A program made the position numbers and the translations under genes. 64,000 nt of DNA from Amphiura filiformis (lineage: Eukaryota > Echinodermata > Ophiuroidea > Amphilepidida > Amphiuridae): contig NC_092646.1 of NCBI RefSeq assembly GCF_039555335.1, positions 18,996,029-19,060,028 of the forward strand. Reading direction: 5' to 3'. Under the pieces are notes generated by a model, which was not told the DNA's origin, did no database searches, and saw only the letters and a list, made by a program, of their open reading frames with translations. Position 1 is the stretch's first letter. Every line of letters starts with the position of its first letter. Below, in pieces: positions 1 through 11,320 of this stretch.

Positions 1-236
1 ATTTCGTGTTAGTCCTTCCCTTTGCCGTTTATTATCCCTCATCCCTTGCGACTCTAAATCCGGTACCTTACTCTGCTTTTCCCTTGGACTAATTCCCCAA
101 TTAAGCCAGAAATGCATTACTAATCAGAAATACATTTATATGGCATGTTTTACTAATAACATTAGTGTTTTATTTTCTATACAAATGATATCAAAAAGGT
201 ATTCTCGACAATTGATTGTTTTTAAACAGAGAACGC

Positions 237-2642
237 TTATCCAATTATTTGAAGTTGCTTAGTATAAGACGTTGGTCTAGTATGCACTACGTTCTCCGCT
301 GATTGTTTTGTAGTTGTACAAAACTTACATGAAATTGTCTCAAATATTACATCACCCAAAGTATATAAGAACGGGTTGATGGATGAGTTGATTGGTAAAA
401 TAAAAGTTGCTATCCAGGCATAAGCAACAGCATCGACTACTACTGCTCCACTTTGAACTAATATTGACAAAATCCCAATCGGCACCCAACAACAACAATC
501 TGTTATCACGATTAATGACATTTTCTTGGTCATGCGTATTTCATCACTTGATATTGAGTGATGCCCTATTCTTTTTGATGACTTTCTTACGTAAAAGAAA
601 ATACCAATATAACAGAATCCAACGATAAAGAAACAACTAAGATTCAGGATAGTAAAAATGGCGATTGAGTAATACATTGTACCTTTGCTGCCACTGGTAT
701 ATTTTACCTGGATGCGAGATCTGGCATCGAATACTTCTGATAGTGTAACTAAGGTCTCATTTGTATTGTAGAAATAGTATCTTGATAACGGAAGACCGAC
801 ACAAATCTCGGATACACTGTATAGATTGGTATTGATAGAGGATAAAACGAACGATGTAATGCTGATTCCAAATGATACAAACCATATAAACGACACGGCT
901 ATTCTAGGCGTTTCTGCCTTCATCCGCCGAACAGCTATTGGGTACTTTACCCTTATGAATCTATCAATACTGATAAGTGTTATAAAGAAAACGGACGCTT
1001 CGCTGGATAATATGGAAAGAAATCCAGCTACCTTACATAGGTAACTGTTACGCCAAGCTTCTGAGTGGGAGGGGAAGTAATCGGTGTAATACAAGTCTAT
1101 AGAGAGTAAAATAATGAGGTAAATTCCCATTAGGAAATCGGCTATAAAAAGATTCGTGATCAGCATATATTGCATTTTGTTTATATTATTTCGGCTTTGA
1201 TATCGCTTAAAATAGCCTATTGCGTTTGCAAATATCGCGAGAAGACTGACAATCCATATACCAATTCTTAGAACATGGTATGGTAAAAGACGTCTGCAGG
1301 AGAGATATGGAGACCGGGCTGAGTTGGTGATACATTTTTCATCGGTTGTAAGAAAGCAACATGTATGGTAATGGTCCACAAATAGGTAAACAGACTCATT
1401 TAGCCCAGAAAACGTGTCTTTTGTTATCCAATTTAAAGGATTTTTTGTAATGTCAAGAGAATGAAGCGCTTTACAATGATTGAAATATTTAGTTGAAAAT
1501 CGATTCAAATTATTTCTGGAAAGATTTAAATGGATCAAAACCGGCAAATATTGGCACATTTCATCTGGTAGTGTATGTAATCCATTACGATCCAACAAAA
1601 GAACGTCCAGACTGCTCATGTCATGAAATACATTGATTTGTAGTTCCGGTATTAGATTATTTGATAAATCCAGCATTATTAAGTGAGAAACATCACGAAA
1701 TGCATATGGAGGGAAGTCCGTAAGATTATTGCTATCCAAATGTACGTCCAGCAATCCTGATAATCCCTCGAATAAGTTAGGATCAACTTTCTTTAACATG
1801 TTGTCACTTAACTTCAGCAGTGCAAGTTTTTTTAAATCTTTAAAAACCTTAGGGTTTAAGTACTCAAGTTCGTTATTTGTCAGGACTAATTCTGAAAGAT
1901 TTAGTAGCCCTTTAAACGAACCAGGTTGAATATGAGTCACCTTATTGTCATTCACATATAATGCCCAAAATGTTTTAGCATTGTGTAGACCTTCGAGCAT
2001 ACCAGCTCTGATTTCCGTTAACAAATTCATTCCAAGATACAGTCTAGTTATGCTTTGTAATCCTGCAAATACACGAGGTGGTATTTCCTTAAGCATATTG
2101 TTACCTAAATGTAACACGCTCAATTGTGATAATCCTCCAAAGGCACCGAGCAAAATGTCACGTATCATGTTAAATTGTAAATCCAATACAACCAAATTCG
2201 TAAGTTCTTGAAATACACCAGTTTGTAGATCTGTTATCGTGTTATTGGTCAAATTTAACACCACCAACGTATCCCTCAATTTGGTAAACGAGTCACGCTC
2301 AACACTATACAGACCGTTGTCAGCCAAGCTTAAGTACGTAGCGTTATCCGAGTAGGATAAATCAATTTGAACTACATCACCATTTGCACAGTGTATCGAG
2401 ATTTCGCCAAAATCTCTTAAACTGCAGTTACATTGCACCGGATAGTGAATGTCACATTTTACATTGATATCCAATTCTAAACCCGGTGGATAATGCGGTA
2501 ATAGTTCATCATTTCGACATTCACTAAATATATCATCGTGTAAATTGGCAGAAATACATGCACAGTCAATTGCTAAAATCAGAGCTGCAACTTGTATTGT
2601 GCAAGATAGCAGCGCAGATATACGACTACTAAACACATCCAT
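237..2642 (-). CDS. LRR-containing class A GPCR (GRL101/LGR-like), intronless
   Basis: Probable cell-surface leucine-rich-repeat receptor coupled to G proteins; ligand unknown. The frame is open from 2759, just after an in-frame TAA, but that codon is GTG. The ATG at 2642 is chosen because it has A at -3 and G at +4 and starts a good signal peptide (MDVFSSRISALLSCTIQVAA). An ATG at 2726 is the alternative. This gives 801 residues. In order: a Cys cluster of LRRNT type (about 63-85), roughly 12 LRRs (about 100-405), a Cys hinge with a CC pair (about 428), then seven membrane segments from about 457 to 760. GPCR landmarks are the TM3 Cys (about 536), SIDRF in place of DRY (about 558-562), the loop-2 Cys in EICVGLPL (about 614), CCCWVP in TM6, and NPFLYTL in TM7. 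No LDLa module is visible. The domain order is that of GRL101/relaxin-type LGRs. The single-exon structure is seen directly; origin by retroposition is only a possibility. Confidence 0.87.
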   Translation of the reverse strand: MDVFSSRISALLSCTIQVAALILAIDCACISANLHDDIFSECRNDELLPHYPPGLELDINVKCDIHYPVQCNCSLRDFGEISIHCANGDVVQIDLSYSDNATYLSLADNGLYSVERDSFTKLRDTLVVLNLTNNTITDLQTGVFQELTNLVVLDLQFNMIRDILLGAFGGLSQLSVLHLGNNMLKEIPPRVFAGLQSITRLYLGMNLLTEIRAGMLEGLHNAKTFWALYVNDNKVTHIQPGSFKGLLNLSELVLTNNELEYLNPKVFKDLKKLALLKLSDNMLKKVDPNLFEGLSGLLDVHLDSNNLTDFPPYAFRDVSHLIMLDLSNNLIPELQINVFHDMSSLDVLLLDRNGLHTLPDEMCQYLPVLIHLNLSRNNLNRFSTKYFNHCKALHSLDITKNPLNWITKDTFSGLNESVYLFVDHYHTCCFLTTDEKCITNSARSPYLSCRRLLPYHVLRIGIWIVSLLAIFANAIGYFKRYQSRNNINKMQYMLITNLFIADFLMGIYLIILLSIDLYYTDYFPSHSEAWRNSYLCKVAGFLSILSSEASVFFITLISIDRFIRVKYPIAVRRMKAETPRIAVSFIWFVSFGISITSFVLSSINTNLYSVSEICVGLPLSRYYFYNTNETLVTLSEVFDARSRIQVKYTSGSKGTMYYSIAIFTILNLSCFFIVGFCYIGIFFYVRKSSKRIGHHSISSDEIRMTKKMSLIVITDCCCWVPIGILSILVQSGAVVVDAVAYAWIATFILPINSSINPFLYTLGDVIFETISCKFCTTTKQSAENVVHTRPTSYTKQLQIIG

Positions 2643-3589
2643 ACTGCGATAGCGTGTCGCATGCAACTGACTGATGGACTTGTCTAGGCAACTCGAGCCG
2701 CTACTGGATATTAAAGCTATTATCATTGATGAGCATTCGATATTTAACCACTTTTTCACTTACGGCCAGAATAGGTGGAGACATTATTCGTCCACGCCTA
2801 TATTTTGAGATTTCTTGATAATATCAATATACTGAAATATATAATTTCACTTGAAATTAATAAAATACAACTTTATAATATTTATTCCCATTTCTTCTTG
2901 ATTTAAAAACCATTATTTCACTCTTTCCCGTTTTAAACAGTTACATGGCACTAGACACCTGAAGTAAATGGGCAGAAAATGTGAGTCAGGAATGGGCGAA
3001 TATGAAATAGTGTGATTACGCTCGTTCGCGTGTATGTCCAACGCAGTCAAGTCGCATTCGGTATGTCGTCAATGTCAACAAAGGTGTGTAAACAAACCAA
3101 CGATTTGCAGTCAAAATGTCATTGTTGATTTTAGCGCACTAAAAGCCTATATTTTGTATTCACTGGCAAGTAATGACGTTTGTGCCTAGTCATGGCATCT
3201 TTGTACTGATACGTTGATTTCTTAGAGTCAACCTTTGACAACATTGGACGAAGAAAAATGTTTTTGAACTATCGTTTAGAGCACTTCTTGCTTTTTCAAA
3301 ATATTTGATTTAAACAAAATACACCATTATGTGCAATTTTTTTGCTGATCAGAGTGACAAAATGACTTGTTGCACCTGTTGTCTCAATATTTCGAAAATT
3401 AAAGGAATTTCCAGAAAATAAAACACATTCCCCAATTTCACGTCTCTTCTTTATTAAAAGATAACATTTTTTTTCACTATACGGACTAATTTTGTTGTAT
3501 GTTGTCACAGAAAATAAAGCAAATAAGTGTACTTAAAACATTTTGGTTTAAAACTGACGTTATCATTGGGATTTCTTGACTTGTTTACA
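2643..3589. other. 5' flank of the LRR-GPCR gene, no feature recognised
   Basis: AT-rich non-coding sequence upstream of the minus-strand receptor. The complement just above 2760 contains a GTAAGT-like string, so a short upstream exon cannot be excluded. No TATA box or repeat could be identified with any confidence. Confidence 0.3.
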
Positions 3590-3965
3590 TTCCATAGCAG
3601 TGAAATTAGCTCAATCGGTAAGGCGTTCGACTATGGTGCAAGAGGTTGCTGATTCGAACCCAGGCGGTGCCTACTATGCTCTCGTGGAAAATTGAGCTTG
3701 AAATTCTCCTGGACAAGGAACTTACTGCTAATTTGTCACGTTGTAACCCGTACGAAACCGGGGAGCTGATCCTGGTTGCGAAGGTAATTTGTTTAGGGTG
3801 TGCGCTCTTGAAGCAGCAAAGACCCTGATTTGTTGTTTATTGGTTTATGGAATGATGTGGGGTTGTGGTGGTAAGCCACAGCCTCTAAAGTGTGCTGAGG
3901 CTTGTGGATCAACGTCTAGGCGTGGTGCCTGTGCGTAGAGCACTATAAATCATTACGCTTTTTCA
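3590..3965 (+). mobile_element. tRNA-derived SINE
   Basis: The 5' part carries a perfect Pol III A box (TAGCTCAATCGG, about 3608-3619) and a B box (GATTCGAACC, about 3651-3660) at tRNA-like spacing. It is followed by about 300 bp of body ending in GTAGAGCACTATAAAT, which resembles the 3' tails of L2/CR1-type LINEs. No tRNA acceptor stem can be formed, so this is a SINE head and not a tRNA gene. The start and end are approximate because no target-site duplication was resolved. Confidence 0.7.
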
Positions 3966-4559
3966 GAAATGGATAGTTTTATATACTTTTGACTTAAACC
4001 TCAGAAATAATGAAGTCGGAAAACATCTGTTTCAGTACTCTACCCTTAAACCACAAATGTGCTATTTCAAAAAGAATATATTCTTACTTGTTTTCCACAA
4101 AATGATAGATTTCACTGATCACATTATATCCCATTTTAATTTCTAGCTAACAAACGAGGTAAAGGAAAATTTTGCTATTTCATTCCAGCACCTATAATTA
4201 TTGTCCCTGCATGGATTAGCTCGCCGATCGTTATTGAGCTGGGACGTATATAAGACGAATAGCGATATACACACAGTTATACGTCACTGATTCAATGATA
4301 CATATGCACGAGACGTGTCAGCCATCGGTGAACTCGGAATAAAATCGGAGACCTCGGGATTTATCTGTATAGAACCTAACCTTCACGTTTATTTAATTAA
4401 GTTTATATTACTTTAGGCTCAGTCAACCAAGTGGTATTTTAGTACACCATTGGGCATTACAATCATATAAAAAGCTAAAATTCAAGAAAATTGAGAGAGT
4501 GGCTGTTGAGCAACTAAAATATGACTTACACTTTCATACTCAATGGCGTCAATGATATC
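3966..4559. other. intergenic, nothing recognised
   Basis: Non-coding AT-rich sequence. No ORF, tRNA or clear repeat was seen. Confidence 0.3.
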
Positions 4560-4584
4560 AGAATTGTCCCAGGCAACACACTAC

Positions 4585-4890
4585 ATTTTCACGACGTTCG
4601 CAGACACTGTACTTCTTTGTCATCTACGTTGTAATTACGTAAACTTCTGAATTCGTATTCGTGTTGTGACAACGTTATTTGCGACGTTTATTTTCGGACG
4701 TTGATATAACGTCATTATGACATTGTAATGACGTCGTTTCGATGTCAAGTTGTGAACGTATTATTCAAAAATCCCTATTAAGTCTGGTTAAATGTTATGC
4801 TGTAACAACGTATGAACAATTTTACAACGTAGATAACATGAGTACAACGTATATTACTTTTATACGACATTGTAACAACGTAAAGTTGTT
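4585..4890. repeat. ACGT-motif-dense patch
   Basis: About thirteen ACGT tetranucleotides occur within about 300 bp, mostly as ACAACGTA/AACGTT-like words in both orientations (for example CTACGTTGTAATTACGTAAA and GTAACAACGTAAAGTTG). Chance would give one or two in this base composition. There is no coding potential. It may be the subterminal repeat region of a DNA transposon or a cluster of protein-binding sites; the sequence does not decide between these. Confidence 0.45.
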
Positions 4891-5329
4891 GGCTTGGATA
4901 TAGAGCATTTCGCAGAAATAATTTGCTACGATTATATTTACAAGAGTGTTTACCAATTATTATATGCATGCCTAACGCAATACTGAGGTGATCGATACAT
5001 CTCATTAACCTACGTGTGAGCAAAGTGATTTTGGACCAGCTGACTCAAAAATTGTATTGATTTCATTTTCTTTCATGTTTTCACAATATATTCGTGAAAA
5101 ATATATCGTTATAATGCGTAACAATAGTCTGAATAGCTGTTCTGAACTCAGAGAAATTAACATTTTTACGTTGGGTAAAGCTTAGGGCCACCCTGTAGAT
5201 CCAAGTAAACAAAGCTAGGGCGCACTTACTTACATTCGAGTTTGTGATCAAAGAAACAAAAACAATATTGTGGCAATATATTTTTTTCATCCTCTGATAA
5301 TAGTTTCATTTTCTTCAGTGTGCAAGTAG

Positions 5330-5992
5330 TTAAGGGATCCAAAATGAGCGTTTATTGCATTTCGACAGTATTTTTTGTGGGACATGAGAGCACCTCAGAC
5401 CTATCGAATTGCATTCTGAATACGAAGCATGTCTTTCTGATATCAAATAATTTTCATTTTTTAAATCACAATATAATACAAATTTTATGACAAATTATAA
5501 AATTTGATATTTTTCAAATTTTTGATATATAACAGTCCTCGAAGTAAATTATATAAATCTAATGATATATTCTTAAAGTGTATGTAGCAGGAGGAAAAGC
5601 CGACGGTCAATTGAAAATTTTGACCTTTCATATTGAAGATATGGATTTTTTCCCAAAAAGACCTATTTTTTTTGGTGTTTTGGGAAAAAAATCCATATCT
5701 TCAATACGAAAGGTCAAAATTTTCAATTGATCGTCGGCTTTTCATCCCACCTACATACACTTTAAGTATAAATCATCAGATTTATAAAGTTTACTTCAAG
5801 TACTGTTAAATATCAAAAATATCAATTTTTAATGATTTGCCATAAAATGTGTATCAAATTGCGAATTTAAAAAATCAAAATTATTTGATATCAGAATGAC
5901 ATTCTTCGTATTAATAATGCAATTCGATATGTCTGATGTGCTCTAATGTCCCAAAATTAATTCTGTCCAAACGTTCATACCCCAGCCCTTAA
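5330..5992. mobile_element. Hairpin MITE with TTAA target sites (piggyBac-like)
   Basis: A nearly complete palindrome of 655 bp (5334-5988) with its centre near 5665. The left half read forward and the right half read on the complement match along almost the whole arm, for example AAGCCGACGGTCAATTGAAA against AAGCCGACGATCAATTGAAA. The ends are GGGATCC and CAGCCC, directly flanked by TTAA on both sides (5330-5333 and 5989-5992), the target preference of piggyBac-superfamily elements. It has no ORF, so it is non-autonomous. A second end of the same type (TTAAGGGCTGGGGTATGA) occurs at 42119. Confidence 0.75.
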
Positions 5993-6010
5993 AGTATTTT
6001 GTGCACAAAT

Positions 6011-6173
6011 AAGCTGAATTTATACTCCATCGCTGAGCGACGAGCGATTTGTTTCTAGCCAATGAGGTAGCCAATGAGGTAGCGCGCTTTTTGTTGCGTT
6101 GTAAAAAAGCGTGTTACCACATTGGCCACGTACCAATCGCTCGTCGCTCATCGATGGCGTATAAATTCAGCTC
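6011..6173. mobile_element. Short TIR element (MITE)
   Basis: Inverted ends AGCTGAATTTATACTCCATC and the complement of GGCGTATAAATTCAGCT, each followed by GCTGAGCGACGAGCGAT-like sequence, enclose about 80 bp that includes a small tandem repeat (GCCAATGAGGTA twice). It is non-coding. The superfamily is not assignable because no clear target duplication is visible. Confidence 0.6.
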
Positions 6174-6789
6174 TACTCACCTGTATAATTGATCAAAGTA
6201 AGTAATTACTTTTTGACTCATTAGATGCTTATTTAATTATTTACTACGTCCTCTGGATTGCAGAAAGCATTTTAAGCTCAACAAGGTCCACATACGTTAA
6301 AAACAAACAGACACATAATGCTCCAGTTGCGATGTCACAGAGTTCCTCGCACGTTAGATAGAAATCGGTAATGCAATCCATTTCAAGAATACATGATATC
6401 ATATAGCATAATGCAAGACAAAAGACATGGCACGCTTTATAAGTCAGACGTCCTATTTTCATTTAAAAAAACAATATTTTGTTTTGCTAAAATGGTTAGT
6501 TCAAATTACAAAATGACATGAGAAATACGCGGTTGTTATGATTTTTATATAATATTTCTCAATGCTTTTATAGATCATCCATTCATCATATACAGGTCAA
6601 TCAAATTAGCTAAAATGGTAAAGATTAATGCAACAACATTTCTATTTTCACGATACATGAGGTCTCTTAGGTCTGTCGAAACCCGTTCAATGTAGTCCTC
6701 TAGCCATAATGATTTAGAAAGCAACTATACATAAGATTAAAAGCTTTGAGCCAGTTACATTAGGCAATTCGCATTAGTGTTGGATAGCA

Positions 6790-7110
6790 TTCAGATAACA
6801 CAACGGTTAATGCTTCTATAGGTAACAGCTCTGGGGAAATCGTATCGTATAACATTTACCTCAGTTTTTAAAAACATGTTCTTTATTATCACAAAATATG
6901 ATAATATCACGTTCTTGGTATATGTAAATAGGCAAAACACGTGACTCCGCATACTTAGTTGATTTCGTGTATAAAGATTTTTAAGGGCACGGTGGCACAG
7001 CTTTCGGACTCTTGCGCGGTGCGGATGCACTTAGGAAAAGCGCTTTACGTCACTTGCCTCACCCACCCAGGTTAAATGGGAAGCTGATGTGTAGCTGCCA
7101 TATGTAGATG
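6790..7110 (+). repeat. R1-family tail plus SINE-like segment
   Basis: The segment from about 6790 matches 27,780-27,960 and 30,080-30,270 (shared strings such as GACTCCGCATAC). From about 6985 it resembles the widespread deuterostome SINE body (GCTTTACGTCACTTGCC, then CACCCACCCAGGTTAAATGG). The same order is found at 30,071-30,400. Boundaries are approximate. Confidence 0.5.
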
Positions 7111-7193
7111 AATACAATATACAGGGTGTCCCAGAATGATCTGTACCGGGAAAGATGGAATTTTTTAGGTATGAAGGGCATGTTGAATGGTCA

Positions 7194-7450
7194 TATGTGA
7201 CTCCTCGTCACAACTGAGCCTGGAAGTCGCCAATCATCATTTTTGAGATATTCAACCAAAATATTCTGCTTTAAATTAGCTTTAAAATGATGTATATCAT
7301 GTCTATAGTACTTGACATTTAAGTAGTGAAAAATCAATAAAACAGTCAATAAATCCTTTGTTTCCTATTGTTTATTGTTAAGTTCGATGGAGCACATCTC
7401 AATAGTGGCACTGGCGACATCCGGGCTCAGTTGTGGCGAGGAGTCACATA
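7194..7450. mobile_element. MITE with TATGTGAC tips, nested in the mariner relic
   Basis: The ends are TATGTGACTCCTCGTCACAA and its near-exact inverted partner at 7450, with a TIR of about 38 bp. A close copy lies at 34,064-34,320, including the interior string GATATTCAACCAA. A third element at 27,161-27,416 shares the outer tips but has a different interior. Non-coding. Confidence 0.7.
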
Positions 7451-7958
7451 TTGTCTTGCATTTTTAGTTCTACATATATTTAGCTTTCTCAGATTTTTTA
7501 GGTTTTAAAAATTGGACGTTTCTAGTAGAAGTTATAGAAGATTGCGTAAAATGGTGAATTCTAAGTTTTGACAACGCAACCTATTTTGAAAATCTGTAAC
7601 ATTACTAACCGTTCAGCACAAAGTTATTTGGAAAAAGTTATGCAGGTATTTTAGTTGTGCCCTGTTCATATTTCCACTAAATAGCCGATATCTATCTATT
7701 ATTTATGATGTTACGAAGCAATCATTATATGGAATTAAGAATTTGTGGCCTAATCCCATTCTCTCTTTGGCGGTAGTTTTAAATATAGTTAATGTGGTGT
7801 GAGGTCCATGTCATTTGAAATGCTTGCAGAGATCGAACTGGTTGTGGTTCAGAAAAGACGGCTCCTCAATTTACTGTACAGTAGCGTGGATTTCTTTCAA
7901 AAACTTACTGGCAAACCGGCAGCTATGTTGAGACGCAAAGAAGATTCATTAGACGATA

Positions 7959-8102
7959 GTGTATAACGTAAAGAAGTTTGACGAGCACGGAACTGTCAGG
8001 AATCGGCAGAGTGAAGCTTCAGGTGCTCGTAAGACTGTAAGAACTAGAGCGAACATTGCAGCTGTCCGGCAGGCGTCGAAATGCTGTGCCAAACATCCCA
8101 CG
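7959..8102 (+). pseudogene. Mariner transposase fragment (N-terminal DNA-binding part)
   Basis: Frame 1 from 7959 reads VYNVKKFDEHGTVRNRQS, continuing through EASGARKTVRTR and ANIAAVRQ to CAKHP. This is the typical helix-turn-helix linker of mariner transposases (KKFEEHGTV...R..TVRT...I..V). The frame cannot be followed into a catalytic domain, and upstream codons are interrupted. It sits inside matching TIRs, which supports the call. Confidence 0.7.
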
Positions 8103-8339
8103 TTCGTCATTTAATCGTATCGTGCCATTTTTCAAAGGTATGCGAGTCGTTTTTCAAAGATTTTACATTATTGCATGTCACGCCAAAACAAATAAAGGTA
8201 GCGTGCTGAAATTAACAGAATAAGTAGGAGACATGTCCAACATTATAATGCTGTCATTAAAAATAGATACACTGCCCGTCTTCTATTTTTAGTTATTTTT
8301 GCAAACACGGTACAAATCATTCTGGGACACCCTGTACTG

Positions 8340-9155
8340 TGTGTAAATTGCCAAATGTTCACAGATCAGGTATTGCATTAAGTCACTTCTGGCACAGAAC
8401 AGTTCATAGCTCAGCGCTTTGATCAAGTTGGAAATGCACCAACACTTATCTATTTTATTTATTTCTCTTTTTTGCAATATAAAACAGACAGAGATACAGC
8501 GCTTTTTAAATTTCATTATATAGGGTGTCTCTTAAACTGAACTGACGGAAACTGAGTTTTGGGGGTATTTTAATGTTCGAATCAAACGTAAATAACCGAA
8601 TACTTTTATGTTTTGCCTCAGCTATTTAAACAACTCAATCTATGATTTAAGCATTGACGTATAATAGGACATACATTTTGGATCCTTGGCAAACAGTTTG
8701 AAGTCAAGCTAAATGCAACAAAATTTATGTTTTCACGATACATTTCTCCAAGAACATCAACTGTAAGGTTGTTTCTTTTTAATACATAATTGATGTAATA
8801 CGACGTATGGTAGCCTTTTCTTGGTATATGAAACAAATCACATTAACAATATTAACTTGATATTAGGTTATCAAATCATCTCTTTTAGTCTTCACACTGA
8901 ATGGCGTTTTCCCTAAAACATTGAAAATACATTTTATGAATGAGTGCTTTCATGATAATGGAGCAAACATACTAGCAAGGCACAGTAACGATATTAGTAA
9001 TTCATTCGTGAGATGAAACTTGCATATTTTATATCTGCTCAATTAGTAAGTAATATACGAAATGAAATCTACACGATCGCGATGTTTAATATGTAAACTA
9101 TAAAAAATTTAAATGAATCGAATTTGTTTAGATCTGTGTCAATTTCTGTGTCTTC
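8340..9155. other. intergenic, one possible mariner-type end
   Basis: No gene. A single-sided terminus-like string (TAGGGTGTCTCTTAAACTGA) occurs at about 8521 without a partner. Otherwise unremarkable AT-rich sequence. Confidence 0.3.
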
Positions 9156-9159
9156 TTCG

Positions 9160-9470
9160 GTACGTGATATCTTTATCAGACGGTTCATCGAAAATAAATA
9201 TAAAGTATCCATTGTTATCGAGTGAAATAACAGTTATAAAACATCTATTCATCTTACAATTTCTCTTGTAACAATTCTGTCTCAATTCGCTTGGGTATAC
9301 TATAAACGATAACACAGATCAAGTTATATCCGTCTGATTGAAATTTTAGAAATACAAACAACCATAAAATGAGGTTGAAAGCTTTACAGCGATCATGAGA
9401 TAGCATTCAATTACAATAAAAGCCTTTGAAATTATAGTATATCTGCAGGTGGATACAAGCGGATAAGGTT
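9160..9470. repeat. R1 dispersed repeat, copy a
   Basis: This segment is repeated almost unchanged at 10,995-11,310. Shared strings include GACGGTTCATCGAAAATAAA and CACAGATCAAGTTATATCCG. More diverged relatives lie at 26,760-27,000, 33,660-33,830 and 41,700-41,990. There is no coding potential and no terminal structure. It may be an old transposon or a duplicated non-coding segment. Confidence 0.6.
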
Positions 9471-9774
9471 GTCGATAGTCGATTCAGATTTTTTTTCAAC
9501 GGTTAAACTTTCCATATGTGTTACCGCTCTGGTGAAGTCCACTCTTTAAACGTTAGCATGGCGGTATAGACCTAAATTTGTTTTCGAGATATTAATCAAA
9601 TAACTGATACATTCTTTCGAAATAATTGAAATAATAGAAAGGGGAATATGTGAAGGTGATATTTTGATAATCTAAAGATCATAGGTTGAATAGACTCATT
9701 CCTTTAAAATATGTGCGTTTCATTATAATCTCACTTCCGTTAAAAGCATGTAATTTCTGAAAATAATCGGCGCT

Positions 9775-10165
9775 GTTTTGACATACTGTCGTATGACGAA
9801 AAATGCAGTTTTGAGAAAATCGCATTTAAAGTTTTTCCAACTTTTGAAGACCCACTGGAGAGCACCAAAGTAAAATATGTTTATTATTATCAAATAATAT
9901 AATCAATAATATATCCGTCTTTGTTCTCAACATAATACAAACTGTTTATTCATTCACTAATTAGTAGTAATTAATCTGCAAACTCATACGACAGTATGCC
10001 AAAATATGAACAATTTGAAAACCTATGTATTAATAATGATACGACATTGTGATACGACAGTATGTCAAAATAATAGGCAACTTCATTTACACGACTGTAT
10101 GTCAAAATACAGAATGACGTGGTTTTTTTTTTTTTGTACATAAAAAACATGTCGTATCACACTAA
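9775..10165. repeat. Cluster of an 18-bp motif (ACGACAGTATGTCAAAAT)
   Basis: Variants of ACGACAGTATGTCAAAAT occur on the complement at about 9776 and on the plus strand at about 9988, 10,051 and 10,089, with a partial copy near 10,150. Spacing is irregular. Repeated subterminal motifs of this kind are common in cut-and-paste transposons, but no clean TIR pair or target duplication was found. Confidence 0.45.
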
Positions 10166-10249
10166 TGAGTGCCATATCTCATTAACTAATTGCATTTAGG
10201 TCTCAAAACTTCATTCACAGATTTTGAAAGTTGGAAGTTAAAATTGGAA

Positions 10250-11320
10250 GTTAAAATACCACATTTGTGAAAAAAAAATCATTTTACACAAGCAGAATAT
10301 CTATAAAGCCTCTACGAAAGATTTAATGAAAGTGATGGATGAAATGTCGGGTTTCAGGTGACATTTGGTGATTTTCACACATAATAATGTTTACCCAAAT
10401 GGATGCGCAATCTGTGGATATGATGTATACAAGTCATTGCAGTGCTGTGACCAAAAAGTATTTAGGGTCCTTTGACGTTTGAATGTTTTGCTTTTTATGA
10501 CAATTGATCATAGGCTTGCGGAGGACATATCATCATATATGGTTAACAACCTAAAAAGGTACTCAACATGTATGTCAACATTTGTTTCTCTTGAGGTGAT
10601 TGAGATCTTTATCACATGGTTCATCTAAAATTGATATTAGTTCCATGCCTAGTTGTCGAGTGAAATAGTAGTACAGCATCTATATTCATCTTATATTCTC
10701 TTGTAAAGAAATTAACAAAAAAATCCCGGGGTGGTTGATGGGAATCCATATCCAAGTTGGGCGGGAACAGGATCTGATCTAAAAACAGTGACGGGTGTCA
10801 GCGCAGGTGTATATTAAATGCTTAGTGTTTATTAGAAAAAATCGTTTCGTTTTATTAAATGTGTCGCTTCGTAAGATGAAACTTGCATAATTTATATCGG
10901 CTCAATGCGAAATGGAAATATACACGATCGCAATGTTCGACATGTAAACTATCAAAATTTGAATTGAATCGAATTTGTTAAGATCTGTGTCAATTTGTGT
11001 GTCTTCTCTTGTACTTGGTATCTTTATCAGACGGTTCATCGAAAATAAATATTGAATCTCCATTGTTATCGAGTAAAATAACAGTTATAAAACATCTATT
11101 CATCTTATATTCAATTTCTCTTGTAATAATAATATTCTCTCTCAATTCGCATGGGTATGCTACAAACGATAACACAGATCAAGTTATATCCGTCTGATTG
11201 CAATTCTAGAAAATAATACAAACAACCATAAAAATGAGGTTAAAAGCTTTATTACGATCATGAGATCCAGATTCCAGACTTTACAGCGATCGTGAGATGG
11301 CATTCAATTACAAAAAAAAG
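10250..11320. repeat. R1 dispersed repeat, long copy b
   Basis: Colinear with 26,190-27,000 and 40,850-41,990. Shared anchors in order are GTTTACCCAAATGGATGCGC, TCATTGCAGTGCTGTGAC, GACAATTGATCATAGGCTTG and GTTCATCTAAAATTGATATT. The part from 10,995 also duplicates copy a. This copy lacks the insertions found in the two sister copies and so serves as their empty-site reference. Non-coding. Confidence 0.6.

Larger units (their letters stand above)
7120..8336 (+). mobile_element. Mariner-like element, degenerate, with nested MITE
   Basis: Inverted termini begin CAGGGTGTCCCAGAATGAT at 7122 and mirror it at 8334, each flanked by TA, the Tc1/mariner target site. The TIR is about 27 bp. The 1.2-kb interior holds a transposase fragment (7959-8102) and an unrelated inserted MITE (7194-7450). 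The rest of the transposase, including the DDD catalytic part, is not recognisable, so the copy is inactive. Confidence 0.8.

Noticed and set aside
237..2759. GTG at 2759 as the receptor start codon
   Set aside because: Non-AUG initiation is unlikely in a metazoan gene, and the ATG at 2642 has better context and a signal peptide.
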